A stretch of DNA of 64,000 bases from Solidesulfovibrio carbinoliphilus subsp. oakridgensis (GTDB lineage: Bacteria; Desulfobacterota; Desulfovibrionia; Desulfovibrionales; Desulfovibrionaceae): the NCBI RefSeq assembly GCF_000177215.2, contig NZ_CM001368.1, positions 992,001 to 1,056,000 of the forward strand, given 5' to 3'. The position numbers were made by a program, and so were the translations under genes. Positions 36,027 through 45,638 of the stretch are shown piece by piece (the first letter of the stretch is position 1; every line of letters starts with the position of its first letter). The notes beneath the pieces were generated by a model. The model was not told the origin of the DNA and searched no databases. It saw only the letters and a list, made by a program, of their open reading frames with translations.

Positions 36027-36245
36027 ATGCAAATGGTTTCTTTGCTTTTTGTTGATGGGCAGCGGAAGGTGTTATGTCATGATGATTCAGGCGGTCTTTT
36101 TGATGGCGGGTACGTAGTAGGATTAGCCAACGACGAAACTAACCTTGCAGCCGGCGGGGCTGGCGAGGTCTATTCCTGGGGAACCTTCGCGGTAGTCAAA
36201 GCTGTGGATTGCAGAGGTCAGTGTGATGGGTGCCCTGCTTGGTAG
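36027..36245 (+). CDS. Small hypothetical protein
   Basis: The 72-residue protein starts at ATG 36027 after GTGAGG. It has beta-strand character (MVSLLFVDGQRKVLCHDDSGG) and three cysteines near its end (DCRGQCDGC). No family is recognised. The frame is open upstream to 35946, but this ATG has the better leader. Confidence 0.5.
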   Translation: MQMVSLLFVDGQRKVLCHDDSGGLFDGGYVVGLANDETNLAAGGAGEVYSWGTFAVVKAVDCRGQCDGCPAW

Positions 36246-36266
36246 TCGGGCCTCGGCAAGTGGATC

Positions 36267-36530
36267 ATGGTTGGCGGTCTGTCCCCTGCTGGGGGTGGGC
36301 CGCCTTTTCGTTGTCGGGCCTACTTGGGATGGCGTCTGGCATCAACGCCATTTCGTCTTGTCGAACAACCCACGCTTGGACAACTCGCCGGTCTTATGGC
36401 TGTCAAATCGGAAGTCGCCGTGGACACTGCCAGGGCGATGCTTGGTCCTCAAGACCAAGACTGCGGCCAGGACAAGGACGCCCACGGCCAGGGCTGCGGT
36501 GATGACCCATTCCATGGGGATGGCTGGTAG
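36267..36530 (+). CDS. Doubtful small hypothetical protein
   Basis: An 87-residue frame lacks a clear ribosome binding site; composition is compatible with coding (GLMAVKSEVAVDTARAMLG) but the ends are low-complexity. It may be a gene remnant at the island edge. The following 36531-36720 shows no gene. Confidence 0.25.
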   Translation: MVGGLSPAGGGPPFRCRAYLGWRLASTPFRLVEQPTLGQLAGLMAVKSEVAVDTARAMLGPQDQDCGQDKDAHGQGCGDDPFHGDGW

Positions 36531-36720
36531 CAGGGAGGGCGGGACTTGTCATCCTACCGTACTGCCGAGGCCCGTAGCGCTTCTCTGCTATCTTCAGGTA
36601 GCTGGTGGGCAAACCCAGCGAGGCAGCACTCCATCAAACCGTATAACTTTCCGGATAACACACAAAACAAGAATCATTTTTATACTAAAATATCAATCTG
36701 TTATGCCATCAATTTGGTTG

Positions 36721-36827
36721 TCCCCGCCCCAAAAGAACTTCCAACACGGTCCCATACGATTTCGAAAGACCAAGAATTTCAGTGAAGAAGCCGGACCGCA
36801 AGGCCCGGCTTCTTCCGTTTTGGTCCG
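36721..36827 (+). repeat. attR of island 2
   Basis: TCCCCGCC followed by AAAAGAACTTCCAACACG and a terminator mirrors the end of ssrA at 25921-26032. The acceptor-stem portion is only partly retained. Confidence 0.7.
36787..36822 (+). terminator. Original ssrA terminator displaced to attR
   Basis: GAAGCCGG pairs with CCGGCTTC and is followed by TTCCGTTTT. Before integration it would have followed tmRNA directly. Confidence 0.6.
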
Positions 36828-36995
36828 GAGGCTTCTCCGTACAGGTGACAGGGATCGGCCCCTTCGGTTCTGTGGAAATCCGCAGCAACTTGGGAACGCG
36901 GCTTTCACTTTCGCCGACACAAAGGGCGCGTTGGAGGAGGGAAGACTTTCGCAAGAGCGGCAAGGCGGCATCCCTGGCCGGGCCGCCCTCGAAAT

Positions 36996-37028
36996 GACAA
37001 CGCCCCCGCTTTTGGCGGGGGCGTTGTC
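36996..37028. terminator. Strong bidirectional hairpin downstream of rpoD
   Basis: A perfect 14-bp stem GACAACGCCCCCGC with GCGGGGGCGTTGTC and a loop of five. It lies 63 bp past the leftward rpoD stop. The T-run is weak in both directions. Confidence 0.55.
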
Positions 37029-37090
37029 GATGGTCCGGCGAAAGCGGTTTCACACCGCCCTGCGCCGTCCTGTTTCGGAATGAGGGAGCA

Positions 37091-38849
<1,759 letters not shown>

Positions 38850-38857
<8 letters not shown>

Positions 38858-40571
38858 CATCCCTCCCGGAAAGGGCCTGGAGTTCCCCGAGCAGCCGCAA
38901 GGCATCCTCGTGGGCTCCCTGTTCCTGGGCCCGGCGAATGGCCTCCATGATGGCCCGCCGCCGGTCGTTTTCTCGAGCCTCATGGAGAAAAACACAAATT
39001 TCCTCAAAAAAAGCCGAGGCTTCGTCCTCGCTCAAGACCGGCTCCAGCTGCGTCCTGACCCAGAAGGCCGTCTGCGCCTCGTCCAGTCGCGTGGCCAGCT
39101 CGTCCGGGCCGCCCCCGGCCAGCTTGGCGAAAAAATCCCGGGCCCCGCCCGTGGAAAGGATGTCCGCCACCCCTTCCCGGGCCAGCGCCGCCACGTATTG
39201 GGGGCAACGCACGGCAAAGGCAAGGAGCTGGGCGTCGCGCGAACTGAGTTCCAGCACCCCGGACCGGGGGGAAGCAGGCTTGGCCGGCTGCCTGGGTCGT
39301 CCCTGCCCCGAGGCCAGAAACCCGCGCAGCTCGATCTCGGCCAGCCCGAGCCCGGAGGCCACGCGGGGAATAAAGACCGCCCGCAAGGACTCGTCGCCAA
39401 GGCCGGCCAGAAATTCCACGGCCCAGGCGGCCATTTCCTTGGGCGAATACGTCTCGCGCACCGTGTGCAGGCAAAACGTCAAGCCGTCCTCGGCCCGGGC
39501 CTGGCAAGCCTCGAAGCCGTCGCGGCCCTTGGCATGGAGCAGGCTGTCCACGTCCTCGCCGTCGGGGAGCGGCACCACCCGGCAGCCGCCGCCAAGGGTC
39601 AACAGCATCTGGGCGGCGCGAAGGGCCGCCTTGCGCCCGGGCGCGTCGCCGTCAAAAACCAGATCCACCCGGGGCGAAAATCCGGCCAGCCGCTTGGCCT
39701 GCTCCAGGGTCATGGCCGTGCCGAGCACACCGCAGGCCTCGCCGTAGCCGAACTGATGCAGCGTTATGACGTCGAGGTAGCCTTCGGTCAGAAAGGCCCG
39801 CCGCGTCTTGGCGATGTGCGGCCTGGCCTCGTAGAGGCCGTAGAGGTGCTGCCCCTTGGTGTAGATCGGCGTTTCGGCGCTGTTTAAGTACTTGGGATCG
39901 CCGTCGCCCATGGTGCGGCCGCCGAAGGCCACCACCCGGCCGCCGCCGTCGCGGATGGGAAACATGAGCCGGTCGCGGAACCGGTCCCAGACCCGGCCGT
40001 TTTTGCCAAGGCTCAAAAGCCCGGCCAGGACGCCGCCGTCGTCGGAAAATCCCCGCGAGCGCAGCACGCCTTGGAGGCCCTGCCAGCCGGCCGGACTCAC
40101 CCCCAGGGCAAAGCGCTCGATCATTTCGGCGCTGACCCGGCGCCGGGTCAGGTATTCCCGGGCCGCTGTCCCCTCGGCCGTGCCAAGGACATGGCGGTAA
40201 TACCGTTCGGCCAGCTCGTGCATGGCCAGGCAATCGTCGCGGACCCGCTTGCGCTCGGCCTGCCGGGGGTCGCGCCGGGCCTGCCCCAGATCCACGCCCA
40301 CTTCCGCGGCCAGCCGCTCCAGGCCCTCGCGAAATTCCAGGCCGTTTATGCGGCAATAGAAATCAATGACGTCGCCCGAGGCCTGGCAGCCGAAACAATG
40401 GAAAAAGCCCTTGTCGGGATGGACGTTAAAGGAGCCCTTGGTCTCCTGGTGGAACGGGCAGGGGCCGACCAGCCGGCCGCCCACCGGCCGCAGGGCCACG
40501 TACCGGCCCACTATTTCGGCGATGTTGGCCCGGGCCTTGACCGCCGCCACCGCGCCTGCGTCGTGTTTCAT
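38850..40571 (-). CDS. dnaG: DNA primase
   Basis: The 573-residue protein has the CHC2 zinc-binding domain (CPFHQE near 39 and [12 protein letters not shown] near 60), the Toprim catalytic domain ([10 protein letters not shown] near 262, [12 protein letters not shown] near 306) and a C-terminal helicase-interaction domain with weaker conservation. It makes the RNA primers for replication. The start at MKHDAGAV was chosen because the upstream extension is translated from a GC-rich hairpin. It is part of the rpsU-yqeY-mutS2-dnaG-rpoD series, the local form of the macromolecular synthesis operon. Confidence 0.95.
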
Positions 40572-40581
40572 GGTGTTTGAA

Positions 40582-40624
40582 GCGGGGAAAACCCCTTTTT
40601 TGAAAAAAAGGGGTTTTCCCCGCG
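40582..40624. terminator. 20-bp perfect hairpin between mutS2 and dnaG
   Basis: GCGGGGAAAACCCCTTTTTT faces AAAAAAGGGGTTTTCCCCGC across a very short loop. It can terminate or attenuate in either direction and separates mutS2 from dnaG-rpoD. Confidence 0.6.
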
Positions 40625-40830
40625 CCCCTTTCCCCAAAAAACTTTCAAAGGGGCCAAGGTGGACGGGTCGAAGTTCATGGGAGCCTTTGGTTACGACGCC
40701 GTTGTCCAATCAAACCGCCACGCGTACCGTCTGAACGCCCTCCGTCGCCAGGGAGGAGAAATTGCTTCGGGCCCGCTCCGCCGCCCCCCCAAAGCCCCCT
40801 CGCCAACCGGCCCGCCTCCCCCGACGTTCG

Positions 40831-40906
40831 GGGGGTCCGGGGGGGATGATCCCCCCGGCGGAGAGGTCCAGGAGAGGCGGCGCCTCTCCTGGCCGCCGGA
40901 GGCAAC
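40831..40906. repeat. GC-rich dispersed repeat, second copy
   Basis: Positions 40831-40854 are identical to 6558-6581, and GGCCGCCGGAGGCA at its right end is also shared. An 11-bp hairpin CCAGGAGAGGC with GCCTCTCCTGG occupies 40868-40892. Confidence 0.6.
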
Positions 40907-40909
40907 TCT

Positions 40910-43249
40910 CTACTTCAGCGTGACCATAGTCATGCCGTCGCCGCCGCGGTCTTCCGGGGCCAGGGCGAAGGAGGCGACCTGGGGATGGTCCTTGAGGAGC
41001 CGGTGGACTTCGCGCCTGAGAGCCCCGGTCCCCTTGCCGTGGATGATCTCCAGTTCGCCGTGGCCGCGCAGGAGCGCCGTGTCAATGAAGGCGGCCAGTT
41101 CGCTTTCGGCCACATCGGCCCGCATGCCGCGAATATCGAGGACCAGTCCGAGGCCGCTTGCGGCCCCGCCACGCGCGGCCGGGGTCACGGCCACGCTGCC
41201 CTTGGCGGGCTGTCCCTGGGCCGGGGCCATGTCCGAGGCCGGGACCCAGAGGCTCACGCCGCCGATATCGACCTTGGCCGCCTGCCGCTTGAGGTCTTTT
41301 TCGCGGACAACGGCGGTCTTGTCCCAACTGAGAATCCGGACGGTCTGGCCCGGAGCCAGGGAGGCCAGGTCGACGCCGGCTTCCGGCGCCGTCGTCCCGG
41401 GCGTTTCGCCCGTGATGGCGGCGCTTTCTTCAATAAGTCTTTTTCTGGCCTCGGCAAGGGCCTTCTGGGCTTCCTTGCGTTCCAGGCGGCCGGCCTCGTG
41501 GCGTCTGGCAATGTCGCGGGAGAGGTTTCTGATCTCCTCGACCAGCGAATCCTGGGCCTTTCGCAGGCCGTCCTTGAGTTTTTGCACCCGCTGCGCTTCG
41601 GCCTTGCGGGTGGCGGCCAGTTCGTCCAGCTCGCGCTCCCGGCGCAGGGCCAGATCGTTTAGGCGGTCAAAGACCAGGCCGGCGTCGCCGCCGTCCAGGA
41701 GCAGGTAGCGGCTGGCCCGCTCCAGGATGTCCTCGGGCAGGCCGTGCTCCCGGGCCACGTCCAGGGCGATGGACGCGCCCACCTGGTCGTAGGCCAGGCG
41801 GTAGACCGGCTTCTTGGTGGCCGGGTCGAAGAGCATGCAGGCCGCCCGGACGCCGGGCCGGGACAGGCCATAGGCCTTCAAGGCCGGGAAGTGGGTAGCC
41901 GCGGCCAGATAGGCCCCCCGGTCGAGCAGGCCGTCGACCACGGCCTGGGCCAGGGCCGCGCCCTGGGACGGGTCGGTGCCGGCGCCGAATTCGTCGAGCA
42001 AGACCAGGGTACGGGCGTCGATATCCGGCCAGACGCGCGACAGGTGGCGGATCTGGGCCGTAAACGTGGAGAGGTGGTCCTCGAGGCTCTGCTCGTCCCC
42101 GAGGAAGACAAACACCTTGTGGAAAAACGGCAGCCGGCTGCCCTCACCGGCCGGGACGGGCAGGCCGGACAGGGCCATGACCGACAAGAGGCCCAGGGTT
42201 TTGAGACACACGGTCTTGCCGCCGGCGTTGGCCCCGGTGACGATCAAGGCCCGCTGGTCCTCGGCCAGGACCAGATCCTGGGGCGTGACCGTTTTCGGCC
42301 CGTCGTCGCCGGCCGCGAGCACCAGGAGCGGGTGACGGGCGGCCAGCAGGTGGACGGCGTTTTGGGCGGCCACTTCCGGGATGGTCCCGCCCAGGCGCTC
42401 GGCCAGGGCGGCCTTGGCCCACAGGACGTCGCATTCGACCAGGAGCCGGTAGGCGGCGGCCACTTCCCGGCGCTCGTCCTTGGCCAGGCCCGTCAGAAAG
42501 GCCATGACCCGGGCTTCGGCCTCGCGTTCCTCGTTTTTGAGCTCCTGGAGGCGGTTGTTGACCTCGACCAAAAAAAACGGCTCCACGTACACGGTTTCCC
42601 CGGTCTGGGAATAGTCGTGGATGATGCCTGGGATGCGGCCCTTGAAATTGGCCTTGAGCGGCAGCACGTAGCGGTCCGAGGAGATGGTGACGTAGTCGTC
42701 CTGCAAAAAGGGCCCCATGTCCTTTTCGCCCACAAACTCCTTGACCCGGTTGGTGATGGTCTGGTGGATCGAGCGGATTTCCTGGCGCACGGAAAAAAGC
42801 TCGGGCGAGCTTTCGTCGCGCAGCCGCCCGTCGGCGGACAGGCAACGGGCCAGCGCGGCCTGGGTCTTTTTCGGCCAGGGCGCGGCCGCCACCGTGTCGC
42901 GCAAAAGGGACTGTCCCGGCGCACCCTGGCCAAGGGCCTGGCGCAGGGCGGCCACCCGGGACAGGACATGGCCAAGGGCCACCAGAGCGTCGAGATCGAG
43001 GCCCCGGCGTTCGCTCTCGAGGACGTCGAAAAGGGGCTCGATGTCCGGAAAGGGCGTAAATTCAAAAGCCGCGTCGCGGCGCAGCTCCACGGCCTCGGCC
43101 AGCTTGCGCTGGGCCGGAGCCAGGGCGGCCTCGTCGGCAAAGGGGGTAATGGCCCGGCAGGCAGCGGCCGCGGGTTCGGAAACGGCCAAGGCGGCCAGCC
43201 GTTCCAAGACCTTAGGAAACTCCAGCAACGAGAGGGTTCTGGATTCCAT
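40910..43249 (-). CDS. mutS2: MutS2 family ATPase/endonuclease
   Basis: The 779-residue protein lacks the mismatch-recognition domain of MutS and has the MutS2 layout: helical core, ATPase with Walker A TGANAGGKTVCLKT near 340 and LVLLDEFGAGTDPSQG near 420, a long coiled coil at about 520-630, a KOW-like segment (LAPGQTVRILSW) and a C-terminal Smr nuclease domain (LDIRGMRADVAE near 703, IIHGKGTGALR near 735). MutS2 proteins suppress homologous recombination and may act on collided ribosomes. It begins 27 bp after yqeY ends. Confidence 0.94.
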   Translation of the reverse strand: MESRTLSLLEFPKVLERLAALAVSEPAAAACRAITPFADEAALAPAQRKLAEAVELRRDAAFEFTPFPDIEPLFDVLESERRGLDLDALVALGHVLSRVAALRQALGQGAPGQSLLRDTVAAAPWPKKTQAALARCLSADGRLRDESSPELFSVRQEIRSIHQTITNRVKEFVGEKDMGPFLQDDYVTISSDRYVLPLKANFKGRIPGIIHDYSQTGETVYVEPFFLVEVNNRLQELKNEEREAEARVMAFLTGLAKDERREVAAAYRLLVECDVLWAKAALAERLGGTIPEVAAQNAVHLLAARHPLLVLAAGDDGPKTVTPQDLVLAEDQRALIVTGANAGGKTVCLKTLGLLSVMALSGLPVPAGEGSRLPFFHKVFVFLGDEQSLEDHLSTFTAQIRHLSRVWPDIDARTLVLLDEFGAGTDPSQGAALAQAVVDGLLDRGAYLAAATHFPALKAYGLSRPGVRAACMLFDPATKKPVYRLAYDQVGASIALDVAREHGLPEDILERASRYLLLDGGDAGLVFDRLNDLALRRERELDELAATRKAEAQRVQKLKDGLRKAQDSLVEEIRNLSRDIARRHEAGRLERKEAQKALAEARKRLIEESAAITGETPGTTAPEAGVDLASLAPGQTVRILSWDKTAVVREKDLKRQAAKVDIGGVSLWVPASDMAPAQGQPAKGSVAVTPAARGGAASGLGLVLDIRGMRADVAESELAAFIDTALLRGHGELEIIHGKGTGALRREVHRLLKDHPQVASFALAPEDRGGDGMTMVTLK

Positions 43250-43276
43250 ATGAAATAAGGGAAGAAAATGCAGGTT

Positions 43277-43726
43277 CTAGGAGGAAGCGAGGTGCGCCTT
43301 GACGGCGTCGCTGGCCCGTTTGCCGTCGACCCGCCCCTTGTGGGCGGCAAGGACCGCCTGCACCACCCGGCCCATGTCCTTCATGCCGCGGGCGTCCAGT
43401 TCGGCAACGGTCGCGGCCACGGCATCGCCGAGTTCGGCATCGGTAAGGGGAGCGGGCAGGTAGGCCATGAGCACACCCAGTTCCCGCTCCTCTTTCTCGA
43501 CAAGATCGGCCCGGTTCGCCTTGGCGAACAGTTCGATGGACTCCCGGCGCTGCTTGCCCTGCTTGGCCAGGACATCCAGCAACTCGTCGTCGGTAAGCGG
43601 ACGGCGAAGCTCCACCTGCCGCATCTTGGCGGCAGCCTTGAGCATCCGCAGGACGCTGACGACAAGCTCGTCCCTGGCGCGCATGGCAGCCAGGTAGTCG
43701 GATTCGATACGGGTCGTTAGATTCAT
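43277..43726 (-). CDS. yqeY: GatB/YqeY domain protein
   Basis: The 149-residue all-helical protein has the YqeY pattern: [55 protein letters not shown] and GRVDGKRASDAVKA at the end. It resembles the tail domain of the GatB amidotransferase subunit; the role of stand-alone YqeY is not clear. Its start overlaps the rpsU stop (TAATG), the common rpsU-yqeY arrangement. Confidence 0.9.
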   Translation of the reverse strand: MNLTTRIESDYLAAMRARDELVVSVLRMLKAAAKMRQVELRRPLTDDELLDVLAKQGKQRRESIELFAKANRADLVEKEERELGVLMAYLPAPLTDAELGDAVAATVAELDARGMKDMGRVVQAVLAAHKGRVDGKRASDAVKAHLASS

Positions 43727-43926
43727 TACATCATGTTGATTTTGCGCATTTTCTTAAGCAGGCGCTTGCGGGCGGCGGCCTTTTTCTTCTTGCGCATGAC
43801 GCTGGGCTTCTCAAAGTGCTGGCGCTTTTTCAGCTCCGAGAGAATCCCGGATTTCTCGACCTGCTTCTTGAAGCGGCGAAGGGCCACGTCGAAGTTGTCG
43901 GACTCGTCAAGGTACACTCCGGGCAT
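43726..43926 (-). CDS. rpsU: Ribosomal protein S21
   Basis: The 66-residue basic protein starts [21 protein letters not shown], continues with [23 protein letters not shown] and ends in a Lys/Arg tail. S21 helps translation initiation in the 30S subunit. It heads the leftward series rpsU-yqeY-mutS2-dnaG-rpoD. A G-rich stretch before ATG 43926 serves as ribosome binding site. Confidence 0.95.
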   Translation of the reverse strand: MPGVYLDESDNFDVALRRFKKQVEKSGILSELKKRQHFEKPSVMRKKKKAAARKRLLKKMRKINMM

Positions 43927-44015
43927 AGTAATCACCCCCCCCTTGGGAAATTCCCTGCGGCAAAGAGAGACTCTTATGCGCGCGTCCCCCTCTTGTCAAG
44001 GGAGACTTCGGAACA

Positions 44016-44046
44016 AACAAATCCGCCCGGCCGAAACCGGGCGGAT
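44016..44046 (-). terminator. Leftward terminator after the small membrane protein gene
   Basis: A 10-bp stem ATCCGCCCGG with CCGGGCGGAT, followed on the minus strand by TTTGTTTGT. Confidence 0.65.
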
Positions 44047-44071
44047 GAAAAACTTCGATCGTCCGGCTTCC

Positions 44072-44254
44072 CTAGTGGTGGCCGTGGGCCTCGGCCTTTC
44101 TCGTGTCCAGGAAGGCCTTGACCACACAGTAGCCCATGCCTGAGGCGATAATGAAAAGCACCAGGTACAGGACGCTGAAAAAAACGAAGTGATCGGGCTG
44201 CCACCAGGGCAGGTCCTGGGGCAACGGGCTGTGGACGGTTTCGCCGTGTAACAT
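44072..44254 (-). CDS. Small single-pass membrane protein
   Basis: The 60-residue protein has one membrane helix (VFFSVLYLVLFIIASGMGYCVV) between a Trp/Pro-rich N-terminus and a His-rich end (KAEAHGHH). GGGAG precedes the ATG. No family is named with certainty. It lies between HU and rpsU with its own terminator. Confidence 0.7.
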   Translation of the reverse strand: MLHGETVHSPLPQDLPWWQPDHFVFFSVLYLVLFIIASGMGYCVVKAFLDTRKAEAHGHH

Positions 44255-44274
44255 GAAAGCTCTCCCGGGAGTGA

Positions 44275-44547
44275 TTATTGAATGGCGTCCTTGAGCAATT
44301 TTCCGGGCCGGAACTTCACCACCTTGGAGGCCGGAATGTTGATTTCCGTGCCCGTGCGGGGGTTGCGACCGGTACGGGCCTTGCGCTCATCCACCATGAA
44401 GGTGCCAAACCCCGTCAGGGTCAGTTTCCCTTCGCCAACCAGCGTGGCCTCGATCGCCTCGATGAAGGCATTGAGGGCCCGCTCGGCATTGGCCTTGGTC
44501 AGGCCTGTCTTTTCGGCAATTTTTCCTACCAGATCAGCTTTGGTCAT
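44275..44547 (-). CDS. HU-family DNA-binding protein
   Basis: The 90-residue protein is a standard HU: MTKADLVGKIAEKTGLTKANAERALNAF, then GKLTLTGFGTF and the DNA-binding arm RKARTGRNPRTGTEINIPASKVVKFRPGK (given in parts: ARTGRNPRTGTEI and VKFRPGK). It compacts and bends chromosomal DNA. GGAGGAG precedes the start. Confidence 0.95.
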   Translation of the reverse strand: MTKADLVGKIAEKTGLTKANAERALNAFIEAIEATLVGEGKLTLTGFGTFMVDERKARTGRNPRTGTEINIPASKVVKFRPGKLLKDAIQ

Positions 44548-44768
44548 CAGTCCTCTCCTCCTCGGTTGAAACGCCGACCGCCAGGCGGCGGCACACTGCT
44601 CCCGAACCTCTCCCTTTGCGCAAATCCAACGGCAACCAGAGCAAACGGAAAAGGCTCCCCCGCCTCCCCCTGACGAGGATAGCGAGCCTCATCCCGTTTT
44701 CGAGCAGTCGAAAAACGCACTCGCGCATGGCGTGAGTGGGCAAAAGAAAATCGATTTCAGCCCCAAAG

Positions 44769-45638
44769 TCAAGAGGCCAGGCGTGTTTTCAGCAATGTGG
44801 CCAGCCCGGAGAGCTGTTGGGGAGACAGATTCTCGGGCCTATCCCGGCTGTCAAGCCCCTGCCCCGCGAAATACGCCGCCACATCGTCGTCCCAGACCCG
44901 CTTGAGGATGTGGCCCAATTGCTTGCGGCGCAAGGAGAAAAGGAGTTTCAGGAGCTTGGAGAGGGCCTTCGGGTCGGCCGGGCGCTCCCCGGCTGGCAGG
45001 GGAGTCAGGGCCACCACGGCCGAATCCACCTTGGGTTGCGGCCGAAAGACCGTGGGCGGCACCTTGAAGCAGTACTGCACCCGGGAAAACCCGGCCACCC
45101 AGGCGGTGAGGGCCCCATAGGCCCGGCCGCCGGGCGCGGCCGCCAACCGCAGGGCCACCTCGTGCTGCACCATGAAAACCCCCCGGCGAAAGAGACACGC
45201 CCCGGCGCTGATGTCCCACAAAAGTGGCGAGGCGATGTTGTAGGGAAGGTTGCCGATGAGCTTCACATCGGCAAGGCGGTCGATCCGGGACCAGTCCAGG
45301 CGCAGGGCGTCGGCCAGGGCCACGTTTGCCCCGGGGTGGCTTGCGGCCAGGCGCGCGGCCAGGTCGCGGTCCTTTTCGACGACCAGGTAGGCCCGTGGCC
45401 CGGCGTCGAGGATGTGGCCGGACAGGGCCCCCCGACCGGGGCCGATCTCGATGACTGTATCCGCTGGGGTAATGCCGAGGTTGGCCACGATCCGGGCCGC
45501 GGTGTTGGGGTCCTGCAAAAAATTCTGGCCAAGGCTCCGCTTGGGCCGGGCAAAGGCCTCGCCGTCGTCGACGGCTCCTCCCGCCTCCCGCACGGCTCCG
45601 TGCCCGCCATCTGCGACGCCGCCCCACTTCCGGCTCAT
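44769..45638 (-). CDS. rsmA: 16S rRNA dimethyladenosine transferase RsmA/KsgA
   Basis: The 289-residue protein has KRSLGQNFLQDPNTAARIV near 33, SAM motif I VIEIGPGRGALSGHIL near 64 and the catalytic motif IV NLPYNIASP near 131. It dimethylates two adjacent adenines near the 3' end of 16S rRNA. The first 30 residues are a nonconserved extension. ATG 45638 follows AAAGGAGG and overlaps the stop of the glycosyltransferase gene, suggesting coupling. Confidence 0.93.
   Translation of the reverse strand: MSRKWGGVADGGHGAVREAGGAVDDGEAFARPKRSLGQNFLQDPNTAARIVANLGITPADTVIEIGPGRGALSGHILDAGPRAYLVVEKDRDLAARLAASHPGANVALADALRLDWSRIDRLADVKLIGNLPYNIASPLLWDISAGACLFRRGVFMVQHEVALRLAAAPGGRAYGALTAWVAGFSRVQYCFKVPPTVFRPQPKVDSAVVALTPLPAGERPADPKALSKLLKLLFSLRRKQLGHILKRVWDDDVAAYFAGQGLDSRDRPENLSPQQLSGLATLLKTRLAS

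Larger units (their letters stand above)
25938..36735. mobile_element. Island 2: phage-satellite-like element in ssrA
   Basis: It is bounded by the duplicated ssrA-downstream sequence. It carries a P4-type integrase beside ssrA, an AT-rich gene, an AlpA regulator, a HTH gene, a primase/DUF3987 replication gene (disrupted by an IS21-family element) and a run of small unknown genes including DUF5681. There are no capsid, tail or conjugation genes. This set matches integrative satellites or simple genomic islands that rely on a helper. Confidence 0.8.

Noticed and set aside
36223-37083. 286-residue frame across the right end of island 2
   Set aside because: It runs through attR, a terminator and the 14-bp hairpin, and has no recognisable motif.
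40572-40709. Upstream extension of dnaG
   Set aside because: It would translate the perfect hairpin at 40582-40624; the conserved primase sequence begins at 40571.
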